DNA from: Novosphingobium sp. ERN07
Lineage (GTDB): Bacteria > Pseudomonadota > Alphaproteobacteria > Sphingomonadales > Sphingomonadaceae
Direction: 5' to 3'
Length of the DNA stretch: 64,000 nt
Assembly: GCF_012641335.1 (NCBI RefSeq)
Contig: NZ_JABAID010000015.1
Span: 23,795-87,794, forward strand
Part shown: piece after piece, positions 26,317-35,791 of the stretch
How positions within the stretch are numbered: the stretch's first letter is position 1
Layout: the number at the start of each line of letters is the position of its first letter
Position numbers and translations under genes: made by a program
The notes under the pieces: model-generated
Told to the model about the DNA's origin: nothing
The model's input: the letters and a program-made list of their open reading frames with translations, nothing else
Database searches by the model: none

Positions 26317-27387
26317 ATGTCGAACCCTGAAGTTACATTCCCTGCGCGCTACACACCTGTCAGCGCGCTTGCTTACGCCGGGCCTGATGGTGCCGCCGAA
26401 GTGGTTGCAGTGGACAAGCCGCTGCCGGTTACCGCTGGTGCCACGGCGTTTGCCTTGCCCGACGGATCATTGCGGACGGTTAGCAGCAGTTCGCCTTTGC
26501 CGGTCGTCACCGGGCCTACCGCATTTGCCTTGCCTGATGGTTCGGTCCAGTCCGTTGCCAATGCATCGCCTCTGCCGGTGGTTTGCGCACCACTGCCGAC
26601 CGGTTCTGCACACATCGGCAATGTCTTCATCGATGATGTTCCCGATGGTCCTGTAGTTTCAGGAAGCGTGACGGCTGCCGCGATTATCGTCTCCAGCGCA
26701 CTCACCGGATATGCCGGGGGCGCTTTTCAGGTGTTGAGCAGCGGATCGGGCTGCACGATCACTTATGAGCATTCCGTGGATGGGACGACCTGGCTCGCTT
26801 TGCCGGTGCTGGTGAGCAATATCGCCACGGGCACGCCCTCGGCCACGTCGACAAGCAATGGCATCTACTCCTTCGGATCGAGCGCCGCCTTTGTTCGTGC
26901 GCGCGTGTCGGTTTACGGGTCCGGCACTGTCTCTGTTGCACTGGTGTTGAAGCGCCGCCCCCTCAACGTGATCGGCACATCGCTCGCGGGCGGCAACGCT
27001 GCGATCGGGACTGTCGGCGTCACTGGGACAGTCACCGTATCGGGCACGGTCAACACCAATACCGGCTATACGGATAGCACCGCCACACTGGCATCGCTGG
27101 CGACATTTACCGGCACGGGCCGAGCCAATTCATCCGCGCAGAACTGCTTCTTCAATGCCACCGCCTTTGCCGATGCTGGCGGCACACTGTTTATCGAGCA
27201 ATCGCTGGATACCGGTGCGACGTATCAACCTATTGCATCGGCCCCGTTGGTAGCGGGCGGCGCAGCTCAACTGTCGGTGCGTGTGGCCGGCGCCTACACC
27301 GCCGCAACGCTCTACCGTGTCCGCTATGTCAACGGGGCGCTGGCCCAAGGCATGTTCCGCCTGTCCAGCGCCTATTCGGCACGATGA
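26317..27387 (+). CDS. orphan repeat-containing protein, phage-tail-like in style
   Basis: About 356 residues from the ATG at 26317, preceded by GGAG at optimal distance; an ATG 12 bases upstream is the alternative. There is no signal peptide. Residues 19-90 hold three imperfect 25-residue repeats, two of which share TAFALPDGS and end in PLPVV. The rest is Gly/Ser/Thr-rich beta-type sequence (GTVGVTGTVTVSGTVNTNTG). The style resembles phage tail-fibre or baseplate proteins, but no phage gene is near and I recognise no family. It ends just before a convergent porin. Confidence 0.6.
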   Translation: MSNPEVTFPARYTPVSALAYAGPDGAAEVVAVDKPLPVTAGATAFALPDGSLRTVSSSSPLPVVTGPTAFALPDGSVQSVANASPLPVVCAPLPTGSAHIGNVFIDDVPDGPVVSGSVTAAAIIVSSALTGYAGGAFQVLSSGSGCTITYEHSVDGTTWLALPVLVSNIATGTPSATSTSNGIYSFGSSAAFVRARVSVYGSGTVSVALVLKRRPLNVIGTSLAGGNAAIGTVGVTGTVTVSGTVNTNTGYTDSTATLASLATFTGTGRANSSAQNCFFNATAFADAGGTLFIEQSLDTGATYQPIASAPLVAGGAAQLSVRVAGAYTAATLYRVRYVNGALAQGMFRLSSAYSAR

Positions 27388-27397
27388 CGGACGAGTC

Positions 27398-28858
27398 TCA
27401 ATAGTTCCACTGCACTTGCGCGCGGACCACGTCACCCTTGGCGCGTCCGGTCCGCCGCTCGTCAGCCTCCAACTTATTGACGTTGGAGTAGCTAAGGACG
27501 ATTTCGAGTTCCTTCATCGGCTGCCATTCTACGCCCGCTTCATATTCTTCGCCATCGAGGCGCGGCGCGTTGGCAGCGGCTTTCCAGCCACCACGGTACT
27601 TCTGCCATCGCGCGAAAGGAATGATCTGGCCGATGGGCGTGTGCGGCATCCGGTACATCGTCATCACATAGCCGCCGGTTGAATCGCCAGACTTTATCGC
27701 ACCTGCGACCGGATCCCACACCGGGCTTTTGCCCCATTTCCATTCGGCCTGAATGCCGAAGGGGCGAGGGTAGATCATGGCATGGATGCCAACGTGATTA
27801 TCGGTGAACTCGGTGGTTGAAACGCCACCGCTCCGAAGTTCGGGCCGGAACTTGTTCAGCATTCCCGAAGCGCCAAACTCTGCAACCTGCCCTTCGAAAA
27901 TGCCGCCCAAGCCATCGAGCCTGACGGGCATGGTGGCCAGCGCGACCGTCATCAGGCCGCCCGTGCGTTCGGTGCGATTGATGGTCTGACCATTGTAGAT
28001 ACCGAAACCTAGAGCGCCGTAGTTGCCGAACAGCTTCTGCCCATCCTTGGCCAGATCGTCCCAGATTGCCTGAATCGCTGGCGGCGTGAAATAGGCGACC
28101 GCGCCCAGATCGCGTTCGCCCGGCACGGGCTGGTTGATGGCATCGGTACGGTCGAGCGGCACGCGGTTCTGCGAGCTTTGCAGGTTTTCCCAGCCAAACG
28201 GCACTTTCGACTGACCAAAGCGCACGCGCAGCGTCTTGGCATCATTCAGGAACACATCCGCATAGGCATCGCGCATCTGGAAATAATTCAGACGCGATTC
28301 GCCGCTTGATTGGTTGGCAACGGACGAGGCAAGATCGCCCTGCAGATAGAGGGAGACGCGATCCGAGATATCGCCCTGCACGACCAACCGGGCACGGCGG
28401 ATCGAGAAGTTGCCATTCTCGTTGATGCCGCTGTCCTGCACTGACCGCAGGCGTGATACGCCCGACGCAGCCGATTTCGGCCCGCTGACGATTTCGTTCA
28501 TGCGCAACTGGGTATAGCCGCGGATTTGCAGCTTTTCGTACCACGCCTTTTTCTTCTTTTCGGCCGGGGCAGTAGCGGTTGCTGGAGTTGCTGCCAGTTG
28601 CACAGGCTGGGCAGGGGCCATGCCGGTTGTGGTAACCGCGGCTGGATCTGCGTTACGGGCAGGGGCCGCTGCCATTTGCGCCGCGCCCTGCTGCGCGACC
28701 TGCATCGCGCGGACCATTGCTTTCAGTTCATCGACCTGACGCTGAAGATCAGCGATCTTGGCGCTTTGGTCCTGCGGTGCTTCCTGAGCCTGCGCAATGC
28801 CTGCCGCGCTCACAAACACGCTGGTCGCGAGTGCCGCCCTGAAAGCCCTGCCGTTCAT
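27398..28858 (-). CDS. phosphate-selective porin O/P-type outer-membrane porin
   Basis: A 486-residue porin. The signal peptide MNGRAFRAALATSVFVSAAG is followed by a short coiled coil (KIADLQRQVDELKAMVRAMQ), a proline/alanine-rich linker, and a beta-barrel with characteristic VSLYLQGDLASS and FRFGQSKVPFGWE-like strands (LRVRFGQSKVPFGWENLQSS). The barrel ends in QVQWNY. The coiled coil probably reaches toward peptidoglycan. OprP-type porins favour anions such as phosphate; the ligand here is not provable. It is divergent from lepA across an AT-rich 277-base region. Confidence 0.9.
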   Translation of the reverse strand: MNGRAFRAALATSVFVSAAGIAQAQEAPQDQSAKIADLQRQVDELKAMVRAMQVAQQGAAQMAAAPARNADPAAVTTTGMAPAQPVQLAATPATATAPAEKKKKAWYEKLQIRGYTQLRMNEIVSGPKSAASGVSRLRSVQDSGINENGNFSIRRARLVVQGDISDRVSLYLQGDLASSVANQSSGESRLNYFQMRDAYADVFLNDAKTLRVRFGQSKVPFGWENLQSSQNRVPLDRTDAINQPVPGERDLGAVAYFTPPAIQAIWDDLAKDGQKLFGNYGALGFGIYNGQTINRTERTGGLMTVALATMPVRLDGLGGIFEGQVAEFGASGMLNKFRPELRSGGVSTTEFTDNHVGIHAMIYPRPFGIQAEWKWGKSPVWDPVAGAIKSGDSTGGYVMTMYRMPHTPIGQIIPFARWQKYRGGWKAAANAPRLDGEEYEAGVEWQPMKELEIVLSYSNVNKLEADERRTGRAKGDVVRAQVQWNY

Positions 28859-28998
28859 TTCCTGAGAATCTCCAACCTGCAGCGATCTGCTTTGACGCGC
28901 CCGCTAATCGCCCAAAATGACAGATATATGACTGATAGTTGACGCATTCGGGCGGTGGTGACGGCGCTATTCATTGCTAAAACTATGAAAATAATACA

Positions 28999-29019
28999 GA
29001 AACTGTTCGTTACAGTTTC
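28999..29019. promoter_or_regulatory. inverted repeat in the porin-lepA divergent region
   Basis: GAAACTG and CAGTTTC form a perfect 7-bp inverted repeat with a seven-base spacer, within an AT-rich divergent promoter region. It could be an operator for the porin, whose start is 141 bases away. No regulator gene is adjacent. Confidence 0.45.
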
Positions 29020-29135
29020 GCAAAATTCGTCAGAAAAATGTCTTTGAAATGAAAATTTCCGACTTTGGCTCATAGAGATTTCCACGCTGGGGGTGTGGCG
29101 TGACTCGCAGCCTCGCACCTGCTAACGGCGCGCGC

Positions 29136-30953
29136 ATGACAGACCTTTCGTTGATCCGTAATTTTTCGATCATTGCCCATATCGACCACGGCAAGTCCAC
29201 GCTGGCGGATCGCCTGATCCAGTACACTGGCGGCCTTTCCGCGCGCGAGATGTCCGAGCAGGTGCTCGACAACATGGACATCGAAAAGGAGCGTGGCATC
29301 ACGATCAAGGCGCAGACCGTGCGGCTTGATTACAAGGGCAAGGATGGCAAGACCTATCAGCTTAACCTGATGGACACGCCGGGCCACGTCGACTTTGCCT
29401 ATGAAGTCAGTCGCAGCCTTGCCGCTTGCGAAGGCGCGCTGCTGGTCGTCGATGCCGCGCAGGGCGTGGAAGCGCAGACGCTGGCCAACGTCTATCAGTC
29501 TATCGAACACGATCACGAGATCGTGCCGGTGATCAACAAGATCGATCTGCCCGCCGCCGAGCCAGAAAAGGTGAAAGCCGAGATCGAGGACGTGATTGGG
29601 CTGGACGCCAGCAATGCCGTGATGACCAGCGCCAAATCGGGCATCGGTATCGAGGAAGTGCTGGATGCCGTGGTCGAGCGCATTCCTGCGCCCACGGGTG
29701 ATCGGACTGCGCCGCTCAAGGCGATGCTGGTGGATTCGTGGTACGATCCCTATCTCGGCGTCGTCATCCTCGTTCGCGTGATCGATGGCGTCATCAAGAA
29801 GGGGTTGCAGGTCAAATTCATGGCCGGCGGCACCGATCATCTGATTGATCGTGTCGGCTGCATGAGGCCGAAGATCGATACGCTCGATGAACTCGGCCCC
29901 GGCGAAATCGGCTTTATCACCGCGCAGATCAAGGAAGTCGCGCAGGCGCGGGTGGGTGACACGATCACCACTGTAAAACAGGGCGCAACCGTGCCGCTGC
30001 CGGGCTTCAAGGAAGTGCAACCGGTGGTGTTCTGCGGCATCTTCCCGGTCGATGCTGCGGACTTTGAAAAGCTGCGTGAAAGCATTGCCAAGCTGCGCCT
30101 GAACGATGCTTCTTTCAGCTTCGAAATGGAATCGAGCGCGGCTCTGGGCTTTGGTTTCCGTTGCGGTTTTCTGGGATTGCTGCACCTTGAAATCATTCAG
30201 GAGCGGCTTAGCCGGGAATACGATCTCGACCTGATTACCACTGCGCCTTCAGTGGTTTACCGCATCCAGTTGCGCGCAAGCCGTACCGATGATGCGCGCG
30301 AAATCTTGCTGCACAACCCGGCGGATTATCCCGACCCAAGCCGCATCGAGCAGATTGACGAACCGTGGATCAAGGGCACGATCTATACGCCTGACGAATA
30401 CCTGGGATCAGTGTTGAAGCTGTGTCAGGACCGTCGCGGTGTGCAGACTGGGCTGACCTATGTCGGCGGGCGTGCGCAAGTGACGTATGAACTGCCGCTC
30501 AACGAAGTGGTGTTCGATTTCTACGACCGCCTCAAATCGATCAGCCGTGGCTATGCGTCGTTCGATTATGAGCAGATCGGGCTGCGCGAAGGCGATCTGG
30601 TGAAGATGAGCATTCTCGTCAACAACGAGCCGGTCGATGCGCTGTCAATGATCGTTCACCGCAGCGCTGCTGAAGCGCGCGGGCGGCACATGTGCGAACG
30701 GTTGAAGGATCTGATCCCGCGCCACCTTTTCAAGATTCCGATTCAGGCGGCTATCGGCGGCAAGGTTGTTGCGCGCGAAACGATTGCCGCGATGCGCAAG
30801 GACGTGACCGCCAAGTGCTATGGCGGCGATATCAGCCGCAAGAAGAAACTGCTGGAAAAGCAGAAGAAGGGCAAGGCGCGGATGCGCGAGTACGGGAACG
30901 TTTCGATCCCGCAGGAAGCGTTCATCGCTGCGCTACGGATGGGCGAAGAGTAA
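29136..30953 (+). CDS. lepA: elongation factor 4 (LepA), ribosome back-translocase
   Basis: A 605-residue translational GTPase. Landmarks are the G1 loop AHIDHGKST (residues 14-22), switch I RGITIKAQTV, G3 DTPGHVDFAYE, G4 NKIDLP, and the LepA-specific C-terminal domain ending in GNVSIPQEAF. It acts on the ribosome in the cytoplasm. The ATG at 29136 (MTDLSLIRNFSIIAHIDHGK) matches the family start; an upstream in-frame start at 29100 is less likely. A strong bidirectional terminator follows. Confidence 0.98.
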   Translation: MTDLSLIRNFSIIAHIDHGKSTLADRLIQYTGGLSAREMSEQVLDNMDIEKERGITIKAQTVRLDYKGKDGKTYQLNLMDTPGHVDFAYEVSRSLAACEGALLVVDAAQGVEAQTLANVYQSIEHDHEIVPVINKIDLPAAEPEKVKAEIEDVIGLDASNAVMTSAKSGIGIEEVLDAVVERIPAPTGDRTAPLKAMLVDSWYDPYLGVVILVRVIDGVIKKGLQVKFMAGGTDHLIDRVGCMRPKIDTLDELGPGEIGFITAQIKEVAQARVGDTITTVKQGATVPLPGFKEVQPVVFCGIFPVDAADFEKLRESIAKLRLNDASFSFEMESSAALGFGFRCGFLGLLHLEIIQERLSREYDLDLITTAPSVVYRIQLRASRTDDAREILLHNPADYPDPSRIEQIDEPWIKGTIYTPDEYLGSVLKLCQDRRGVQTGLTYVGGRAQVTYELPLNEVVFDFYDRLKSISRGYASFDYEQIGLREGDLVKMSILVNNEPVDALSMIVHRSAAEARGRHMCERLKDLIPRHLFKIPIQAAIGGKVVARETIAAMRKDVTAKCYGGDISRKKKLLEKQKKGKARMREYGNVSIPQEAFIAALRMGEE

Positions 30954-30981
30954 CTTTCGCCTCTTTTGCGTTACAGGAAAC

Positions 30982-31016
30982 AAAGAACCCGCCGCAAGCG
31001 ATCCGGCGGGTTCTTT
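30982..31016. terminator. bidirectional intrinsic terminator between lepA and the DEAD-box helicase
   Basis: AAAGAACCCGCCG pairs perfectly with CGGCGGGTTCTTT around a nine-base loop. The A-run and T-run at its two sides make it functional in both directions, serving the convergent lepA and helicase genes. Confidence 0.93.
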
Positions 31017-31020
31017 CGTA

Positions 31021-32793
<1,773 letters not shown>

Positions 32794-32993
32794 CGTCAAA
32801 ATCGCCATTCCTGCCGCTTTCGCAGCATTTGCAAAGTGTTGGGCCTATCGGCTGGATGCCGGAATATTTCCGGCTCGAATCGCCACAGCCCGTTCCCACA
32901 CAGTGCACGGCGATACCTGTGTGGCGGCCCCTACACACATTTGCGCGGTTTGGCTTGCACTATTTCGCTGTGCTTTTTCTCATGCTCCACTTG

Positions 32994-33008
32994 ATTAGGT
33001 AAACTAAC
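32994..33008. promoter_or_regulatory. operator candidate upstream of the CmcJ-like gene
   Basis: ATTAGGTAAACTAAC is an imperfect inverted repeat related to the perfect operator candidate at 22068-22082. It is 48 bases upstream of the CmcJ/NvfI-like start, where a TetR-type repressor could block transcription. Confidence 0.5.
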
Positions 33009-33055
33009 ATATGTGATGATGAACAGAGCCGGATCAACACGGCGTGGAGAGGCCG

Positions 33056-33967
33056 ATGAACGATATCGCAGAGATGGAATCTGTCGAGGAAACCGCACGC
33101 CGCGCGCCCGCATTGATACGCTATCTTGGCGAAGGCGACTACGTTACCCGGCGTTACGTGTCGCAGGGGGCCGAGATGAACACCGGCGACTATTTCGACT
33201 ACCCTTGCGATGTGCGTGATGGAATGCCGATGCGCGATCACTTCTCGCTCGACGTTCATGGCTTCATGCTGGGGAAGCATCGGTCCGAAATTGCGGATTT
33301 TCATGACAAGCCTGCCGTCGATGCCGCGTATCTTCAAGAGGTAGAGTCACTTGTAACCCGGCTTTGCGGGGCCACGCGCACTGCCGCACAAGGGTGGATG
33401 ATCCGCACATCTGCAGATCTCACCGCGCGTGCGAAGCAGAAGGTCAAAGGCTATCAGCATTCCGGCGGCATACAGCCCCCGGCGGGCGAGGCGCATGTGG
33501 ACTACAACGAAGTGACCGGTCGCCGCGCTGCGGAGCGCATCTACAAGGATCGCTTCCCCGATTGTCCCGGCTACAAGCGTTACATTTGTTTTTCGCTTTG
33601 GCGGACGTTTTCGCCCGGCCCGCAGGACTGGCCGCTTGCCGTATGCGATGGGCGAACGGTGCAGGATGAGGAAACTGCATCGAACACGCTGTTCGTCGTC
33701 GATGAATTTCCCACCGGCGACGCGTTGACCGCGCCGGTCGAAGGCGAGGACCAGATGATCGCCGCCACGATTTTCCGCCATCGGACCCGCCATCGCTGGT
33801 GGTACTTTTCGAACATGGCGGCTGACGATGTGCTGTTGTTCAAGTTTCAGGACAGCGATCATTCGGTAACGTGGCGCTGCCCGCACACTGCGTTTCACGA
33901 TAGCAGCCTGCCGGATGCGAAGATTCGCGAGAGCATCGAAGTGCGCTGTATCGCGTACTTCGAGTAA
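33056..33967 (+). CDS. CmcJ/NvfI-family oxidoreductase
   Basis: About 303 residues from the ATG at 33056 with GGAGAGG upstream; a GTG at 33044 is the alternative. The family fold is the double-stranded beta helix of Fe(II)/2-oxoglutarate-type enzymes found in CmcJ (cephamycin) and NvfI/AsaB-like proteins. Conserved pieces seen are ADFHDKPAVD, the metal-ligand region GEAHVDYNEVT, the middle segment LWRTFSPGPQDWPLAVCD, the HRTRHRWWYFSNM stretch and the end DSDHS with PHTAFHD. The substrate is unknown. A flavin reductase gene follows on the same strand after 58 bases. Confidence 0.85.
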   Translation: MNDIAEMESVEETARRAPALIRYLGEGDYVTRRYVSQGAEMNTGDYFDYPCDVRDGMPMRDHFSLDVHGFMLGKHRSEIADFHDKPAVDAAYLQEVESLVTRLCGATRTAAQGWMIRTSADLTARAKQKVKGYQHSGGIQPPAGEAHVDYNEVTGRRAAERIYKDRFPDCPGYKRYICFSLWRTFSPGPQDWPLAVCDGRTVQDEETASNTLFVVDEFPTGDALTAPVEGEDQMIAATIFRHRTRHRWWYFSNMAADDVLLFKFQDSDHSVTWRCPHTAFHDSSLPDAKIRESIEVRCIAYFE

Positions 33968-34025
33968 GGTCACAACTCCACACTGACGGTTGACGCGCGC
34001 GCCGTTTGCCGACAGGCAGGCGCGC

Positions 34026-34514
34026 ATGATCGATCCCCGCCATTTCCGCAATGTCCTTGGCACCTGGCCGACCGGTGTCTGCGTGATAACCTCTGTCGAT
34101 ACCGACGGCGCGAAGCATGGCCTCGTGGTCGGATCGTTCACCTCGATCTCGTTGGACCCGCCACTGGTAGGCTTCTTCCCCGATAAGAAATCGAGCACTT
34201 GGCCCAAGATCGCGGCGGGCGGGCGCTTCTGCGTCAACGTGCTCGGCGCGCGCCAGCTTGATCTCTGCAAGCGCTTTGCCGCCCGCGCGGATGACAAGTT
34301 TGCCGAACTGGCACACGGGCATACGCCATCGGGCCAGCCCTTGTTGGAAGAAGCGCTGGCGTGGATCGATTGCACGCTGGAACGGGTCGAGGATATCGGA
34401 GACCACTTGCTCGTGGTGGGCGCGGTGCAAGCGCTTGACCGTAGTGAGCATGGCACACCGCTTCTGTTCTTCCGCGGACAGTATCACGACGTTGCGGATT
34501 TGCCGGCAATCTGA
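34026..34514 (+). CDS. flavin reductase-like domain protein
   Basis: A 162-residue small-component flavin reductase: FRNVLGTWPTGVCVITSV opens the split-barrel FMN-binding domain, followed by SFTSISLDPPLVGFF and GRFCVNVLG, with the end GTPLLFFRGQYHDV. Such proteins supply reduced FMN/FAD to two-component monooxygenases. A TTG further upstream keeps the frame open but the ATG at 34026 matches the fold. No monooxygenase is present here; the nearest candidate oxidative partner is the CmcJ-like gene upstream. A candidate sRNA lies downstream. Confidence 0.9.
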   Translation: MIDPRHFRNVLGTWPTGVCVITSVDTDGAKHGLVVGSFTSISLDPPLVGFFPDKKSSTWPKIAAGGRFCVNVLGARQLDLCKRFAARADDKFAELAHGHTPSGQPLLEEALAWIDCTLERVEDIGDHLLVVGAVQALDRSEHGTPLLFFRGQYHDVADLPAI

Positions 34515-34549
34515 AAATTATTCGACGTTGCGGCAAAAATCCGCGCTTT

Positions 34550-34563
34550 TTGATATCCGTCAA
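34550..34563 (+). promoter_or_regulatory. FNR box upstream of the candidate sRNA
   Basis: TTGATATCCGTCAA matches the FNR/FixK consensus TTGAT-N4-ATCAA at nine of ten half-site positions. A TATAGA -10 hexamer lies at 34584-34589. With a start at about 34596-34598 the box is centred near -40 to -41.5, the class II activator position. Confidence 0.75.
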
Positions 34564-34596
34564 GGCCGTGGTACGCTGCGGCATATAGAGATGATT

Positions 34597-34694
34597 TCGA
34601 CGAAGCGGTCCGGGTGCTGTCCACCTGCACTATCTCCGCTTCGGCGATTTCTCCCCAACTTGGGCGGCCCGATTTTCGTGCCGCCCAATTTTTT
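34597..34694 (+). ncRNA. candidate FNR-controlled small RNA, about 98 nt
   Basis: Between the flavin reductase stop (34514) and the FNR-family gene (34755) there is a complete transcription unit without an ORF: an FNR box (34550-34563), a -10 TATAGA (34584-34589), then about 98 nt ending at a strong intrinsic terminator. The predicted transcript folds into a first stem CGAAGCGG (34601-34608) with CCGCTTCG (34636-34643), containing an inner hairpin GTGC/GCAC, then a single-stranded stretch with CTCCCC (34651-34656), then the terminator hairpin. The unpaired CUCCCC could pair with purine-rich ribosome binding sites. This architecture is that of a trans-acting sRNA. The start site is inferred and transcription is not shown. 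Confidence 0.6.
34660..34694 (+). terminator. intrinsic terminator of the candidate sRNA
   Basis: TTGGGCGGC pairs perfectly with GCCGCCCAA around an 11-base loop and is followed at once by six T. It is 145 bases after the nearest upstream stop codon, which makes it far from ideal for the flavin reductase alone. Confidence 0.93.
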
Positions 34695-34754
34695 GCTGCA
34701 AGACCGGAACTTTGGGTAATTGCTCGCACTGGGCGAGAATGATAACGCTTTCGT

Positions 34755-35450
34755 ATGACCTCCTGCGAAACCTGCGTCGTCCGCAATCGTGCGATCTGTG
34801 CCGGACTCGATAACAACGAGATTTCTGCGCTCAACGCCATCGGTCGTCGCCGGACGGTGACTCCAGGGGAATCGCTGATCTGGGAAGACGATGATTCGTT
34901 GCTGGTGGCCAACGTCATCGAAGGCGTCTTGAAGCTCACCACCAGCACAGAAGATGGGCGCGAGCAGATTGTTGGTGTTGCCTATCCTTCGGATTTTATT
35001 GGGCGTCCGTTCGGCCAGACCAGCAGCGCCAGCGTTGTTGCGCTTACCGATGCGCGGGTATGTGTTTTTTCGCGCAACGATTTTGATCGGTTCGCACGCG
35101 AACATCCCGAACTTGAACACAAGCTGCTGGAACGCACCTTGGCCGAACTGGATCGCACGCGGTCCTGGATGATGCTGCTGGGTCGCAAGAATGCTTCGGA
35201 AAAGATCGCCACTTTCCTGCTAGAAATGTCTGACCGCTTGGCCGAAGTGGGCTGCACTCCGGCCTTCGGTCCGGCAAAGCGTTTCTCGCTGCCGTTTTCC
35301 CGCCAGCAGGTAGCCGACGTGCTGGGCTTGACCATCGAAACCGTCAGTCGCCAGTTCACCAAACTGAAGAACGATGGCGTGATCGAATTGCCTTCCCGCC
35401 GTGAGGTGGAAATTGTGGATCGCATTGGTCTTCAGGCTTTGGCGGGTTGA
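34755..35450 (+). CDS. fnrL: FNR-type Crp/Fnr-family oxygen regulator
   Basis: A 231-residue Crp/Fnr protein. Three N-terminal cysteines (Cys4, Cys7, Cys15 in CETCVVRNRAIC) plus Cys103 (RVCVFSR) fit the ligands of an oxygen-labile 4Fe-4S cluster. The helix-turn-helix FSRQQVADVLGLTIETVSRQ carries the E-x2-SR recognition pattern of FNR, which reads TTGAT-N4-ATCAA. It should activate low-oxygen genes. Both FNR boxes I see lie close by: one before the adjacent sRNA candidate and one before ccoN. No FNR box is evident at its own promoter. No strong ribosome binding site precedes the ATG. Confidence 0.93.
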   Translation: MTSCETCVVRNRAICAGLDNNEISALNAIGRRRTVTPGESLIWEDDDSLLVANVIEGVLKLTTSTEDGREQIVGVAYPSDFIGRPFGQTSSASVVALTDARVCVFSRNDFDRFAREHPELEHKLLERTLAELDRTRSWMMLLGRKNASEKIATFLLEMSDRLAEVGCTPAFGPAKRFSLPFSRQQVADVLGLTIETVSRQFTKLKNDGVIELPSRREVEIVDRIGLQALAG

Positions 35451-35593
35451 AGATTTACCCGTCAGTTCCTTTAGTGAACTGAAATTACTGTGAAATTTCA
35501 ACGCCCAAGCGAAAGACATATTTTCTAACGGAAACTGTTCCGGCGCAAAGCATTGCCTCCTGCGTGCCGCATGTGCTGAAATGGAGGTTCCCT

Positions 35594-35791
35594 TTGCCGC
35601 AGCCCAATCCCTTTCACGCTGACGATGATCGTGCCGGAACGCTTCGGGCCAGCGTGATGCTTTTTGCTTTTGGCATCCTTGTGCTGGGTTATCTGGTGGC
35701 GATCGGCCACCCTGACTGGTTTGTCCTGCGCCCGGTTTCATCCGCTTCATCCGCAATGTATGAAGCTGCGCAGCACGAGGATGATGCGTGA
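35594..35791 (+). CDS. small single-helix membrane protein upstream of bestrophin
   Basis: About 65 residues from a TTG at 35594, chosen because GGAGG lies six bases upstream; the frame itself opens at an earlier ATG (35564) without a good ribosome site. The N-terminus is polar, one membrane helix follows (VMLFAFGILVLGYLVAIG), then a short Ser/Ala-rich tail. The stop overlaps the bestrophin start by four bases, so the two are translationally coupled. The family is not recognised; an accessory role to the channel is inference. Confidence 0.6.
   Translation: MPQPNPFHADDDRAGTLRASVMLFAFGILVLGYLVAIGHPDWFVLRPVSSASSAMYEAAQHEDDA

Noticed and set aside
34515..34694. The sRNA terminator as simply the flavin reductase terminator.
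   Set aside because: Not fully excluded, but the terminator is 145 bases after the stop and a separate FNR box and -10 element precede it, so an independent transcript is the better reading.
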